NCBI RefSeq assembly: GCF_010015445.1
Contig: NC_053118.1
Coordinates: 21,379,937-21,443,936 of the forward strand
From: Perca fluviatilis
Taxonomy: Eukaryota > Chordata > Actinopteri > Perciformes > Percidae
DNA: 64,000 nt
Reading direction: 5' to 3'
Each line of letters starts with the position of its first letter. Positions within the stretch are counted from its first letter, which is position 1. Of the stretch, positions 1-23,279 are shown piece after piece. Below the pieces are notes generated by a model. The model was not told the DNA's origin and made no database searches. It saw only the letters and a list, made by a program, of their open reading frames with translations. Position numbers and translations under genes: made by a program.

Positions 1-181
1 ACAAAACTTTTATTTTCCACCTTAATTGTGAATCAAAACTATTATCAAAATTAAAAAATTCTGGTAAAACTGCTCACTCAGAGTAACATTATTAAAAGTG
101 GTTGTGCTTTTCGATAGTTTTGAAAAACTGTAACCACACTTGAAACCACTTTATAGGCATTGCTGTGACTTCAACAAAACT

Positions 182-343
<162 letters not shown>

Positions 344-1385
344 CGCTCTCTGTCAATATGCAGAGAGGACAGATGAGCTTACGCGCTCAGACGCATTTGG
401 AACCGAAATTTGGCAGCGAAAGATAAATAATTTTTCGATGCTCATAGGATCGGACTATTATTTTCGGTGCCATTAAAGTATCGACGTTCGGTGCCCAGCC
501 CTAGCTCTTTAGCTGCGAAATGCTCCACGGTGTTCACTAGCTAATCGCTAACTGTGTCTGTATGTTGCTTTGTGCTGACCAGGTAGTGTAAAGTGGGTTC
601 ATCTGAGATTTTTTGAGTGGTGAGAGTATACCAAAATAGTAAAGTTGTGGGCCTGAAAACCAAAATGGTGAGCTGAAAGATGCTGAAACTCCCCATAGAG
701 CTGAGGGGAACTGCAGAGTGGAGGAATAATTCTTTGTAGGTTTGTCACTATGAGTGACTCCTTATAAGTAGTATAAAAAAAAAAAAATGCCAAAAGATTC
801 ACTGGCTCTAGCTTCTCAAAAGTGAATATTTGCTGATTTCCTTACTCTTTTGTGGCTGTAAACTGAATGCCTAGCGGTTAGGGACGTTTTGATAAAACAA
901 GCTATTTGAATATATGTGACATAAATAAAAGGAAATCCTTTTTTTGGGTGACTATTTTTCCCAACTTGTCAACTAGAAGAGAAAGCATGAAGAAGAAGTA
1001 AACAGTTGTTGCCAAATAGTCTGAGGCGTACCCCAGCAGTCCACATGTGTTGAGTCAGACTACATGAACATTAACAGGAGTAATAGGCCACTTGCCAATG
1101 GAATTAAATGTATTCCACAGTAAACATATTTTAGAAACATTTTTATTGGGCCAATAAATGTTTAAAATCTGGACCATCTTTGCTCTTTAAGGATCTCAAG
1201 CCTCAGTTTAAAGTGCCCAAAGTAGCATTGGAGCTTATAAAAAGGGCTTTGATAAAAAAACATTACACACACACACACACAGCCTATGCAGAGCCTGTAG
1301 CAGTCGAGTATTTCCACAACAGAAGTCATCTCTGGATCCCTCTCCGGGCTACATCTTGTGTTCCTTAGCAACCCACCAAATAAAT

Positions 1386-1518
<133 letters not shown>

Positions 1519-3296
1519 AGACGGAGAATAGAAACGGACACAAAGAAAGATCTTTTAAAATCTGTCTGGTGCCTTTTTTACTTACTTAATACTTGAGGCT
1601 GATTAAAGCTCCCTCAAAAAGAAGCTCAGTTGTTTACAAAGTGCACACTTGGATGACACATGCACAAAAACCAGTTTTTCTTGTATTAACTGCTCAACAA
1701 CTCCTCAAGTATTGTTACATGTTAACGAAGCGTGGGGCAAAATGATATCATGTACAAAGAGATCAAGTTCACCTGTTTGTATGTATGTCATTCGTAAACA
1801 GACGCACCTTCATCTGAGTAGTTTGATGATGCAAATCAGCTTCCACAGATGATCCGACTACTTTCTGAAAAAAAAAAAGACCCAACGTCAGCTGTGTTGA
1901 CTTTGCATGAATGGACGAGAAGCAGAAATAATATACAGGCTGTATTGAAATTTTAAATGTTTGCATTGTATCTTCGCAGTCGGCAGACTATCTGCTGTGT
2001 ATTGTACTGAAGCGTGGGAACAGTCATTAAATGTCGCTGTGTTTATTGGAAACAATCTGACAGAACCAGGGGGAATCCGTGCAGGGCTGGCGTGCGTGCA
2101 TGTGGTGCTGAGTCACACAGCCTTTCTCATTTCTCTTCTCTTTGCCTCTGTTGATTGTGCCTTTTCCCTTATCTCTCCTTCCATTCCTCCTCTTTGTCTG
2201 CTTTGTTTCCTCTACTTGTTTTTTTTTATATATTTGTCTTTCCTCTTTGAATATCCTCTCCTTCCCCATTTTTGTTTCCTCTCTCCTGAAGATCGATGCG
2301 GATTCCTGACCACTTGATGTTGTTTAACTGGGAATAAACAAAGAAACAAAGTGGCTCTCACCATGTTAGCCCTAAGAACCAAAGGAGGGGGAAGTGTCAA
2401 CTGAGGCACAACAGAATGTTTCCTCTTGGAGCAGATTTACTGTGAGCCAATAAATCAGTGACTCTGGCTTTTTGTGTTTGTTTTTTTGGTACTTGCCCTG
2501 CTGGAGCTGCTATTGTGCTCCCATTCATAGTCCCGCAGTGACATTTTAATGAGCATACTGCCTCCCTGTGGGAGATTTAGGTACTGCCAAAATACTCTCC
2601 TCAAAACTGCGTTTTTAAAAATATCTCGAAGTCTTATAAAAGATTACATTCAGTTTCTTCTAAATAAACCTTAGAATGTATTAGAACGTCTTAAATTGAA
2701 TTTACAAAAGTAATAGAAACGTAGTAGTATTAGTTGTAAATTCTTTTTGTATCTGATTGCTGTTTTTTTTGGGAGACTAACTAAAAGTGTGATTATTTCA
2801 ACAGTGGATTGTGTGTACAGGAAGCTGTTTAATCCATTTATTTGGAGTTTCTGTCAGCACCATCAGACCTGTAGCAAACACTGTCACTATTGCTAGAAAC
2901 TGTAGCCAGGAGGCTAAAATGATATAATAAAAAATCATTCTTGGCCAAATTGTTTGGTTTTTCTTTACTACTTTACTATCATACTGAAACGTGTTAAATT
3001 GCATTCTATGTGGCATTAAAAATTACTTGGAAAGTCTTACATTTAACTTGATGAACCCTGCTGTTAATTGAGCTTACTTCTGTCACCGTAACAATTTTTG
3101 TTCTTAAACATAAATTACTTAAACTTGACAGATATCTACTGTAAGTGTAGCCAAGTAGTGCTGCTTTGTCTGTACTGAGTTAATAAGGGTCAGGTGGGCG
3201 GTTGCTACAGGCTTTGTCAGTTGTCACTTAGTCACTAATGTATTCTGTGAGCTGGCACAATTATTGTTGGTCAAATTTGATTTAAAGCCCTTTGAT

Positions 3297-3322
3297 TGTG
3301 TGTGTGTGTGTGTGTGTGTGTG
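3297..3322. repeat. Short (TG)n tract abutting a splice acceptor
   Basis: The TG run ends 7 nt before the AG acceptor of the fam171a1 exon at 3330 and forms part of its upstream context. Confidence 0.85.
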
Positions 3323-3329
3323 CGTGCAG

Positions 3330-6916
<3,587 letters not shown>

Positions 6917-9215
6917 TCCACAGAGGACCACTTAAAGGATAGGTTCACATCTTTCCTTAATAGAATACTCACATGCCCATATGTATATTGAAAGCGTTTT
7001 TGGTTGCTGTAATTGTTCCTCCTGTATATACTGGACCTTCTTAAAGCGATTTCAATTTGAGTTATGGGGGACAAAATCCACAGTCCTCGTTGAATGCTAA
7101 AATTTAGGCTTGGAGCCTGAGAATCCTCAGGTTTTAAGTTTTTTTCAGTATTGAAGTAATCCAGTGATAATTGTCTGTACATGCATGGATACACTGCAAA
7201 TGTTCAGAATGAGAACCCTGTCTCTTACATTAAAATCACTTTAGGAAGGGATATTGTTGCTGTTAGTGTAGACAGCAGGAACAAGTAACTGTTCAGTTGT
7301 ACGAATGGGAACATCAGTTTTGTTTCGACATAGACTTGAAAAAATTTGAACTTATCCTTTTAATCATGACCCCCCCCCCTGCTCATACCAGAACGTGAAG
7401 TATAGGACCATTTAAATTGAAGCCTTTGTTTTTCTTAATAGAGCACTGCGAAAATATTTCAGCACTTGGATCCATCATAGTCCAGAGCATGAAGGGATGA
7501 TTCAGGACCTTTGTGAACATCCAGGTCCCCTTTAATAAAATTACCACTGTTGTACTTTGTCATCCTCACGACACTCTACATAAACAGACCACTCATCAGG
7601 AATGATGTACACGTTGCCTGAGGCAAGAAATTAGAATATTTTATGCACAACAAATGTATGCCGTTTTTTTTTTTTTTTATAAATAGTCTTGTAAGCATAA
7701 AGGAACCGTAGAAACAGATGAGTGGTTCTCACTCAAAGACTACAGCAGCCCTTTTTCTTGAGCCATATTGGCCTCAGTTCACTGACCGTAAACAACACAT
7801 TACATTTCTTTAAAATGATATCCTAACCCTCATTTCTAAGATTGTGGAGCATCTGTGCAAAATACAGCAGTAGTGATTTTACTCTTGCATGTCTGTTAGG
7901 AAATAGTCTTTCAGCGTGTTCCTGCACAAGAATCAGCCCTGACTTAAACATGTGAATCCTGTACTTGATGAATGATTTTAAGTATGTCGCTAGACTTGAA
8001 TCTAGCCCGTCAGAAGTTTGTATGGGTGTTTGTTTATGATCTACAGAGGGGATGAAGTGTTTGGATTGAACAAATTAAACCACTATCTGCACTGCAACAG
8101 ATAATGTGACACACCACTATGCTGGTGGATAAGGATGTAATACCACTACGAAACTGTAGTTCCACCCAAAATAATTGTGAGGTGTAACAATATGAAGGGT
8201 TTTATAATTGTTAAACCACTGACTGGCATATTTTTGCTATGAAGGCTATGCATCACTTTTATACAGCTGCTTGAGATGCCTTTTTTTTGTCATTTTAATC
8301 ACTATGATTTTTTAATTGCCAAGTATTTTACCCAGAAAATAGGCTATTTTTATTTCTTTGAATGTGTTGAGGGCTTTTCTTCTTCACCCGCCTTATTGTT
8401 ATCTACAAAAACAAACCCATAACTGCATAAGTTTTACCTGAAACCAAACTCTTTTGCATGCTGTTTTACCTTAATTGTTTTTACCATTTTCTCATGTTCC
8501 AAGTGCCTTTGAACAACCTGACTCTACATTGAATTTGTCTAACGATTACCTTATTTATTTCTCACCTTCTTTTGCCTTCAGCTTTTCTCCTCTACCTCAG
8601 CCTTCCCTTTCTCTACCACTTGTGAAAGAAAGCATGCAGTAAACTTTCCTCAGCACTAGCGTATTACAAGCTACACTGCAGACATCCCAGAAAATGTCTA
8701 CCAGCTGCTGCAATCGTAAAATCCTCTACAATAATCAGCAAGGCACAGATCTGTCTATCTGTGTAAAGTAAGCATTGTACCACGGGATAGATAAAGCTAA
8801 GTGCGATTGTATGTCAAGCTAAACTGCAGGTCATTTCAGTGCATTTTTGTGTTTGTAAAGGGTGAATGTTTGTCTCGAATGTGTTTATGTGGCTGTAAGG
8901 CTGTAAGTTTGTGTTGTCAGACTGTGTCCACGTGAGAGTGCTGACAGATAAACAACATACATCCACTCGAGGTTCATATTATAGTCATAGCTATCATATT
9001 ACAGAGTGTGTGTATAGTTCTTTCCTTTCCTCTACATGGTCAAAATGATGTGTGAGTTGGTGTTGTGAATGGCCTTTTCTCTCTTAGTATCCCACAGCAA
9101 CATCCAGTTCTAGGGTGGAGTTGCAGTACAGCATCCTGAGTGTTCAACATGGTTGCTTGCATTATATTCTATAGTCTATTATTCTGAATAAACCGCCAAA
9201 CTGGAATGATTTGTG
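6917..9215 (+). other. fam171a1: fam171a1 3'UTR with poly(A) signal
   Basis: AT-rich, non-coding sequence follows the stop codon. AATAAA at 9187-9192 is followed by a GT-rich stretch (tgtgtgcgtgtgtctgtg), the usual arrangement at a cleavage site. A second AATAAA at 9771 is a weaker alternative. Poly(T) at about 7664-7678 and a C-run at 7372 are simple sequence. No further gene is evident. Confidence 0.7.
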
Positions 9216-10045
9216 TGCGTGTGTCTGTGTTTTGTCTAATGGAACAAATATGAAAGAAGTAATTTGCAGCCTGAAAGTTTTTATTTTTCTATAGTTGAAT
9301 GTAAATTAAATGCCTTCTTAAAGTAGATTCTACCACTGTTTAAGTGTCTTATGTTCCAACATTTTTGTCATTATTGTGTATGTTGTACTTTATACCATGT
9401 AACCATGGTGAGTTTAGTAAAATTGGTACATTTGTAATGCTATGGTGAGAAAAAAAACCTTTGCTTTGTTATTTTCCCATGATTTAAGAAAAAAGATTAC
9501 GACAAAAAAGGGTTATTTTAAACAAGGCTGTATTACCCATATCTATGGTAGGCCTAATACCACCCAGGTAAAGCCTGGCCAAGGCCCCCCAAAAAACTAA
9601 TTCACTAGCTAGCTAGATCAGTTGTTTTTCTAATTAAGTTTGAATTTGTTTGCGAATTTGCACCATTGAAATACAATACAGGTTTTGCATTATTGCCTGA
9701 TGTTATGATTCTGTCTTGTAGATAGTAGACCTATATTGTTTGAATTTTGCTCAGATGGTGCATATTGCTAAATAAAGTTGTTTAGCTAGTGTTGAATCAG
9801 ATTACCACAAACTGACACAGAAAAAACAGGAATACTGTTGTGTATGTGTTGTGAGAGTTCGGTTTATCTTTAAATTAGATAATACATTTGAACTGTATTT
9901 CACGTTAAACGGCAGGAGTTTTCCCTCCACCGGCCTCTAGGCGGTGCGATTTCTTCCTTCGGCACTTTCTTTGTTTTTCCATCTCTCGCCCGTTGCCCCT
10001 GATCTCTATCATATACGGTGGCTGACAATTTTTTAAAACATTTTT
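9216..10045 (+). promoter_or_regulatory. Intergenic region and probable nmt2 promoter/5'UTR
   Basis: The spacer between fam171a1 and nmt2 is AT-rich until about 9900. It then becomes richer in GC and CpG (ccaccggcctctaggcggtg, then cgcccgttgcccctg) just before the nmt2 start codon. No clear TATA box was found. Promoter assignment rests on position and composition only. Confidence 0.45.
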
Positions 10046-15833
<5,788 letters not shown>

Positions 15834-16587
15834 CAGGTCTCTTCACGGCTGCTACTCAAACGCTGATCAAGAGGCCGTTAGCAACCTCTGCCTATTCCTT
15901 ACCTGGACATACAGGTAGCCCAAGCTAGACAATGAGAACTACAACAGTAAAACCAACCTGGAGACTGGGAGACGGTTCAAGAACATTCTCAGTTCACCTG
16001 GAGGGGAAAACTCTTACATCATCAACATCCTGAATGTGAAGTCATGCTATGCCTGAGATACTCATACAGTACAGCGCTCCTGCCATGCACACTCACATTT
16101 AAAACATACTAGTTTGACATATAAGAGGATGCCTTGACATTGTCAGTTTTGTTTAGTTCTTCTTCCTCAGCAGACGTGTCATTACAAGGGACTGGCATGT
16201 CATTCATTTCACTGACATTGAACTACGTAGATAATAATCAACCAGTAAACGTGACCACAGCGATAGGTTATTGTGTCCCCACTGCAACTGCAGTATAGTG
16301 GGTCTTAAAGGCATTTTAAAGAGTTATTCTCTCGTTCTCATATCATTGTGGTCTGAAGTTTCTCTGCTGGCTGTTTTGGGCCTCAGTAGATTTAGAAATA
16401 CTAAGAATGTGTTTCTGTGATAGCTGACATATAAAAGAAAAAAAACGTTTCCTCAAGCATTTAGGAGAAAAATATCTCAATGGTTCACACACAGAAATAC
16501 AAACACTGTCAAATAACACACGTACACAACAAGGATATCTTCATGGAACGACTCATCCAACTGGTGCATTGATATACATGTTTTTTT

Positions 16588-16672
<85 letters not shown>

Positions 16673-18775
16673 CCTGTACATTTAAAGCCAGATCATATTT
16701 ATTCCTGTTGTGTGAGTTTGGGGTTCGGGAGGGCTGATCCAAAGTATTTTCCTCATAGGTAGTGTAGATGTCACTGATTTTGTTCAGACAATGTGGGTTT
16801 AAAGTGTTTTTTTTTGTTTATTTTTTAAGAAGAATGTATTGCATCAATGAAGCACAATTGTTGAGTTCCTAAACAAGCAAAGGGTTAGCAAAGGTTCCCT
16901 TTTTTTTTATTTAAAGGGTCAGATTTCAAAACGGGTCAAAATGGGTTGCAGTACAAACTGAACAACCTTGGTTTGTACAAAGGATGTGAGCTGTTTTCAC
17001 GTTATAAACCTGCTTCTAGAGTAGATTTTTAAGAGAACATCTGAACCACATGTTTGGTTATATCCACTGATACGCTCATGCAGCTCAGGGTTATTATGCA
17101 TGTAAATGGGTTGTTGTGTAATTAGCAAGGCTGTCAAATAAGAGGCAAAAGTTACAGTAGCCCAAAAAAGATGATATGCTGAGTGCATGAGCAGGGTAGT
17201 GAGAATTACAGCATCAAAGGCTGGAAAACAACAAAATACCAATTAAACTATATCCAGAATGGATTTGATTTAGATTTTGTACAAAAACAATATCTCAAAA
17301 GAGTCTAGAAACAGTCGTATAGTGTAAAAATGGCTTACTCACTTTCAAAGAAATAAATGTGCTCAGTTATTAAGTCTCATTTAAAGCAGCCAAGGTCAGT
17401 TTTCTTTTGTTTAGTCATTGTCACTCCCAAGAGAAACTGACATCTTACTGTCACTAGCTGGTTGCAAAGCAGTGATGCCCCTTATAAAAGAGAAGATTGG
17501 CCAGAAGTACAACACTGAAACATTTCCCTTATTAATACATACTTAACCATCATGTTAAACATGTTCTTAATCAAACTCTGTTAATCAAAGAGAACTGAGC
17601 TCAACATTCAAAATGGCTGGGGAATCATTTAACAGCATGTATTTAGAGCACAGTGGCTGAATAACAAAAGCCTGTATCTGTAACTGCAACATTTGGAAAT
17701 TTGAGGGTTTTTTTGGGGTCCATTTGTATTGACTTCTCTGGATTTAGTTTTCTTTTTAAATGGTACTGTATTTGTGTGTGTGAAAAATATACTGTGGGTC
17801 ATTTTTTTAGTGTGTCGTGCAGCTAAACAGTTCTGATATTTATAATTGTACTTTGCAAAATGTCTTAAGACATCATTCCTGTTCTTTTTCTTTCTAGTAT
17901 TTCCTCGAACTTTCCAGTCAAATTGGCAACTTCAAAACACATTTTTGAGGGTTTGGAGTGTTTGGCATTTTCCTGTGTTCAACTGAGCGATGAATATCTT
18001 GTCAGACCACTTGTTCTGTGGAGGAGCTGCTGGTGTACTCAAAGGTTAAAAATGTTTTAAAGTTGTCTTTCTTTCTCTGAGTTTGTTACTTTGTGTATGA
18101 TGCTCCTGTTCGTGTGGCTCTGCATAACTTATGAGGTAAAGGCTGCTGCCATTTTTGTTGTTACTTTTTCTGTATGTGAAATAATTTTCTTCTAATCCCT
18201 TTATATATTAGCAAGAAAAGGACAACTAATGGACAGTCAGTGCTTCAGGGCTTAACTTTTCTTTTTTTACCATTTGGAGGTTAAACAAGTTACATTGACA
18301 TATACCAATGTTACAGGCATTAATTTAACACTGACACCAGGTTATTGAGTCGGTGTGCCTCATGGATGTTGGTTGTGTCAGAGATGTGTTGCCTGCAGCT
18401 GAATGAACTTTGAGCATGTCAGTTTTGCTGCTGTGATGATTTTTAGCCTTGATGTTACTAGCCACACCCTTTAGTGAGAACTCAACATGAAGTACCTGCC
18501 TTATTTAAAAGATTTTTTTTTTTTTTTTTTAATTAAGATTTTGGGGTGGGGAGGGTGTACTTTTGAAACGACGACGTACAGCTTTCTCTAACTGAAGAAC
18601 AATATTTTTAATCAAATCCATTGTGAAGCTGTGAAAAGGCTGAGGAACTTGTACCAGCATCATTTAGACATGACCCCCCCCCCCCCATGCAAATAACAAT
18701 CTGTTTCAACACACACGTCGGCTATACCAGCATGGATATTTGATTGAATAAACTCACTTTAAAAAAGGGACATGA
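15834..18775 (+). other. nmt2: nmt2 3'UTR
   Basis: About 2.9 kb of non-coding, AT-rich sequence follows the stop codon and ends at AATAAA, 18747-18752. It contains a T-run plus (TA)n block at 16571-16668, a T-run near 18512 and a C-run near 18674. Early proximal signals may exist, so the full UTR length is inferred. Confidence 0.6.
16571..16668. repeat. Poly(T) followed by (TA)n
   Basis: About 50 T with few interruptions precede about 34 nt of TA repeat in the nmt2 3'UTR. Confidence 0.95.
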
Positions 18776-19190
18776 GTAATGCACTTCTTTTTAACATGAC
18801 AGGGGCAACAGAAATACAAAGTAGTTTTTCTTTATGCATATTCAGGTTTAACTGTGAAAACTGTTCAATGGACTCAGCCCAAAAACGTTAACAGGTTGGG
18901 CTCTGAGATGTCTGTTATATTGTCATATTTACAGAACAATATATCATCTCACACACAGTTGAGTAGGTTTAATTTAGAAGCACAAAAACATCAATTTAAA
19001 AGGTCCCATTTTGTGCCCGTTTCTGGCCGATGAAATCTCACTAAAATAAAGTCTATTTAAAGGATCATACCAGGGTCCTTAAAATGTTTAACCAAGTTAT
19101 TCTAGGTGATGTAAGCCATCCTCAAAATCATATGAATTGGAGTTTTTCCTACTACAGCTACTGGTTTCCATTAATTTGAATGGAGTATTA

Positions 19191-19248
19191 GAACAGGCTT
19201 ACTTGCTTTACAAAGGTGGCCAACTTTGTAAAGCAAATAAGCCTGTTC
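19191..19248. repeat. Inverted repeat, 25-nt arms
   Basis: The arm gaacaggcttacttgctt (19191-19215 in full) is repeated inverted at 19224-19248 with one mismatch. The arms are separated by an 8-nt loop (gtggccaa). Confidence 0.9.
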
Positions 19249-19399
19249 CATTCCAACAAATGATCTCTGCTTCTATTTTTAAAAGAATAAAATTCATATT
19301 TTTCTGTTTTAATGCGTTTGACTTTGAAAGCCAGTCAACTGCTTTACCATGCAATACTAACATAACTGACAAAAATGAAAGTTGACATGGTGTTAAATG

Positions 19400-19637
19400 T
19401 AGGGCTGCAACTAACAATTATATTCTGCCCATTACTTTCTTGATTGTTTTGTCAATGAAATAAGAGAATTTGTGTAATAAACCTAAGGTGACGTCTTAAA
19501 ACTGCTTGTTTTGTATGAATAACCGTCCAAACCCCCAAAGATATTCAATACACTCAAAATAAAAGCAGCAGATCCTCACATTGAAGAAGCTTAAACCAGA
19601 GAATCGATCGACTAATTGATTAGGTGTTTCAGCTCTA
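19400..19637. mobile_element. hAT-like MITE, 238 bp
   Basis: The left end is tagggctgcaactaac and the right end ttcagctcta, the termini of a very common fish hAT-derived MITE. Imperfect 8-bp flanks GTTAAATG (19392-19399) and GTTCACTG (19638-19645) look like an aged target-site duplication. There is no coding capacity. Confidence 0.75.
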
Positions 19638-20011
19638 GTTCACTGTAATTAAATACATACCTATCTCAAGCAAGGTTCAAATCCCTGTCCGATATGCTGG
19701 AAAAAATGCAGTCACAAAACTAAAATCTGTGATCTGCTAAGTTTAAGTGAATGAGCTAAAACAGTGGATCCAAACTTGAGGGTTAGGAGGTGAAATGCAA
19801 TTTATTCAGGCCTGTAAAAGTCCTTAAAGAAAAAAACATACTCATGTCCACATTGAGGCAATACCCTGTGACAAAGGGACATAAGCAGACTCTTTTTAGG
19901 TTGTCAAAAGCACCCAAAAAAATCATTGGAAACCAGTGGGCTAAAACATGGAAAAAAACATAGGAATGGTCCTTTTAATATCTAGGCAGAGTCTCTGTTT
20001 CATTTGACTGG

Positions 20012-20833
20012 CTATGACTTAACCTTTTTTCTTTTCTTTGCAGGGTTAGCAACTATTTTTTTCACTTTGAGAGGCTGCAGAGTGCAGGAAGAGGCAGATT
20101 CTGTGACAACCTCAGATTTACTCTCAAGTTTTCTTTTCTGGCCCTTCTTCTTACCAACTTCCTCCTCCTCTTCCATGTCAACGGGGTCTTTGGGTGTTAC
20201 TCTGGGTGCTGCACCTTGTAGCCATTCAACATCCAGTGGGGGCACTCTGGGTGTAATGGCATCAACCGTGTCAGTGAACACCTCGTCATCTTTGGAGGCA
20301 CACCGTCTGAACCCCAGAGCGAGGACACTTTTCAGCCCCAGCGGCTCGGACACACTCGGGCTCAGACGAGGCACCTGGCAGGCCGGCACGCCTCTGGTTG
20401 CGCTCAGCGCTATCAAGTGATCCGTCATGTGTTTCGGCTTGACAGACTTGCACACAAGCACAAGTCTGAGCTCGTTCCTCTCCAGAGCTTTGGTGACCTC
20501 GTTGATGCCAATGGCCAGTTGTCTCCTAGTTGCCACATCTGTCCAGCCGTTTTTGGGAGAATCCTGCACCTGTCCATCCTGGCTCACCTGGGGAACAAGT
20601 TCTGATGTGGCAGAAGGTTTCTGGTCATTCTTTTTCCTCCACGGGCGAAACACTTTCACCTCTTTTTTCTCAAGACCCGTGGAACACAGCTTGTCCTTCA
20701 GGGTTTTCAGGATAAAATGCATGTCTTCTTGAGGAAGTTGGCCCCATTTTGGACTGAATGGTGAAGTGAAGGAGGTCTTGACTGGAATATACTTTTTGAT
20801 TTCCTTTTTACCTGGCTTTCCTGCAGTGGCCAT
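20012..20833 (-). CDS. rpp38: Ribonuclease P protein subunit p38
   Basis: One coding exon of 273 aa. The ATG at 20833 is chosen over an in-frame Met 16 codons upstream because [10 protein letters not shown] aligns with the family start. A splice acceptor (ttaatttcacag) also lies just 5' of it, implying a 5'UTR intron. Rpp38 is a nuclear/nucleolar subunit of RNase P and RNase MRP, which process tRNA 5' ends and rRNA precursors. The L7Ae/L30e-type RNA-binding core lies at about residues 95-175 ([20 protein letters not shown], then [10 protein letters not shown] and [10 protein letters not shown]). An N-terminal block has [16 protein letters not shown], and the Lys-rich tail begins LQPLKVKKI. 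Length is close to human (283). It is convergent with nmt2 and divergent from acbd7, the same relative orientation as I recall in human. Confidence 0.95.
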   Translation of the reverse strand: MATAGKPGKKEIKKYIPVKTSFTSPFSPKWGQLPQEDMHFILKTLKDKLCSTGLEKKEVKVFRPWRKKNDQKPSATSELVPQVSQDGQVQDSPKNGWTDVATRRQLAIGINEVTKALERNELRLVLVCKSVKPKHMTDHLIALSATRGVPACQVPRLSPSVSEPLGLKSVLALGFRRCASKDDEVFTDTVDAITPRVPPLDVEWLQGAAPRVTPKDPVDMEEEEEVGKKKGQKRKLESKSEVVTESASSCTLQPLKVKKIVANPAKKRKKVKS

Positions 20834-20899
20834 ACCTCCTGTGAAATTAAGACAAGAAAACCTGAAGTAAACGAGAAACACTTGACACAGTCAATGTGG

Positions 20900-20987
<88 letters not shown>

Positions 20988-21063
20988 TATATATATATAT
21001 ATATAATAATATACATATATATATATATATATACATATACACATATATATATATATATATATA

Positions 21064-21102
<39 letters not shown>
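20900..21102. repeat. (TA)n-rich satellite-like tract
   Basis: Long (TA)n runs are broken by short acac and aataata interruptions. The tract lies in the probable rpp38 5'UTR intron. Frames of alternating Tyr-Ile are artefacts. Confidence 0.97.
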
Positions 21103-21106
<4 letters not shown>

Positions 21107-21529
21107 ATCAAGTAAGAGGAAATTATAGAAATGTCAAAGATAATTAGAAACCGTGTCTGTTATATAGTTTGTCCACCAGAGCGCACTGACAAGTTTATAT
21201 TTCAACTGTAAACTCAAAACCTAATATTTATTTGAATAACGTTAGCACTTTTCAAAAACAGATTTGAAAAGTGCTGAACAAAGGGGATACTGATACACAT
21301 AATAAAGATTTATAAAAACTAATATAAAACTAAATAACATATTAAAAATATTTTAAACACAAACAAATGACGAAAAAAAGGCCAAACAATACAAATAACT
21401 TTTTGCTGACCAGATTTAAGGAATCCCTATCAAAATGTTTGTGTGTAAATTTACAAATAACGTTAGGCTACTTATAGCAGTATCAACCGGGCCCTAATAT
21501 CCAGGTTTGAGCTGGGTACAATTGGCTAA

Positions 21530-22041
21530 GGCCGGTTACACACTGCCTGCGTGGCGTGAGCGTGGCGTTTCTGTTGCGTGTATTGCTGCGTGGATTTTTC
21601 TATGTCTTTACACACCAGAAACGTTTCTGACGCGGTGCTGCTGCTAGCTTTGTCCAGACACATGTATGTTTCCCATTGATAAAATGAAATAGCATGTTGA
21701 ACAGAAATATATAACGATTTGATTAAAGCAAAGACAACGTCGGCAGCATTGACGGCAAAATAGGCTACTGTGCAATATTAGAAAATCGATTATTTTTTTA
21801 TTAGATTTATATATCTGCATATCAAAACCTAGATACTTTCAAACATCAGCATGTCATTTATTAATATGTATTCGTGTCTTAATGACATATAAACATCTTT
21901 TCCTATTCTAGTTGCCTGGAAACGCTTCCAACACGCTTGCATGTCGCGTGAGGGTCGGTTCTATTTCTAGCAGGCACGCGTTTTCGGCGCGGCTCGAGAC
22001 ACGCATGAGACGCGCGTATCAGGTAGGCAGTGTAACCGGCC
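21530..22041. mobile_element. Harbinger-like MITE, 512 bp, TAA target-site duplication
   Basis: The left tip ggccggttacacactgcct and the right tip aggcagtgtaaccggcc are inverted copies, flanked on both sides by TAA (21527-21529 and 22042-22044). A 3-bp TWA-type duplication is typical of PIF/Harbinger elements. The interior is unusually CpG-rich (gcgtggcgtgagcgtggcg) and non-coding. The element at 31945-32225 has related tips. Confidence 0.75.
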
Positions 22042-22042
22042 T

Positions 22043-22102
22043 AATAATAATAATAACAACAACAACAACAACAACAACAACAATAATAATAATAATAATA
22101 AA
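22043..22102. repeat. (ATA)n(ACA)n(ATA)n microsatellite
   Basis: Trinucleotide repeats directly follow the right end of the 21530-22041 element. Confidence 0.95.
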
Positions 22103-22999
22103 GAAATAATTTGGCACTTATATGATATTGTGGCATTGTGGCATTGTGTATGGTGTGATTATCGATGATTCCATGCAATATTGTAACTAGAGTTTAATGA
22201 TTATTTCTCTAAAGGGGGAAAACAAACACAAGTTAGATAGTCTGGCTGTCTGATGGGCAGAGAAGTTCTGCTGTTAACTGTTCTGACAACGGCATCAACA
22301 CTATGACTATAACGACATACTTGACAAACAAGAGTTACTTTACCTGATTTTTAATACAGCAAAATGACTTTCCCTTTTCTTTTTAAATTAATGCTCCGTT
22401 CACATTAGTAGCTAGTCTAACAACATGGGTGGACCACCGGGCGCTGCCATTTTGTTTGAATTGAAATAACTTTATTTAAAAAAAGAAGAGAAAAACAAGG
22501 AGGGGAGGAGGCCCACAGCGCCGACCAGCGTTTAACTGCCAAAACATACGTGTTAAAAACGGTTCCTTAAACCAAATTAAAGTTTAAATTAATTGTTTCC
22601 TTTGATCCAAACATGAACTTTGAAAATATCTATCTTGTAAAGTTATTCCTCTAAATAATTATACCACCACACCACAATCCTACAAATACTCAATTTTCAG
22701 TTCTGTGTTAATAATTTTACTTAAGTCAAAATATAGCCTAACTATGAGTAGAACATGTACTTATTGTATCAAAAGTGGAAGTAGACTACTTTATGCACAA
22801 AATCTATTCATTATAAACATCATCATTATTAAGCTAGCCTAGTGATGATTTCTTGGGTAAGTAGCATTTTACTGTGGTGGTTGGTTAATGTTTTGCTTAT
22901 TGTAACTACTGTTGGGTAGTTTATAACAAATAATGTATTACAAAATATAGTATAGAGTTGCATAAAAAAAAGTAGACTATTTTAATTCCTCCACATTAT

Positions 23000-23114
<115 letters not shown>

Positions 23115-23279
23115 TGACATGCAGCCAATCAGCTCCTCAGCAGCTCTCTGCAGGCCTCTCCTCGCAGATTCGGCAGATTATATTGCATCGATCAGCTGTG
23201 TTGTAATTACAGCTGCGCGGAGCCGTCCAGCCGACAGAAGAAATACATGAATCCGAATAACGGGGCTATATCTGCGAAA

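Larger units (their letters stand above)
18776..20011. other. nmt2/rpp38 convergent intergenic spacer
   Basis: The two genes point at each other across this spacer. It contains a foldback hairpin (19191-19248), a 238-bp hAT-like MITE (19400-19637) and the probable rpp38 poly(A) signal, TTTATT on the + strand at 19801-19806. Frames here are short and match nothing I know. Confidence 0.6.

Noticed and set aside
18996..19985. Possible large MITE with ends ttaaaaggtcccatttt and ggtccttttaatat
   Set aside because: The ends match only over a few bases, no flanking duplication was found and another complete MITE lies between; not well enough supported to list.
20834..20881. Upstream in-frame Met for Rpp38 (16 extra residues)
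   Set aside because: The extra residues run through a polypyrimidine tract and AG acceptor and have no counterpart in the family; the Met at 20833 fits.
20707..21111. Tyr-Ile repeat frames joined to the Rpp38 N-terminus
   Set aside because: The repeats come from the (TA)n tract. An acceptor lies between the tract and the Rpp38 start.
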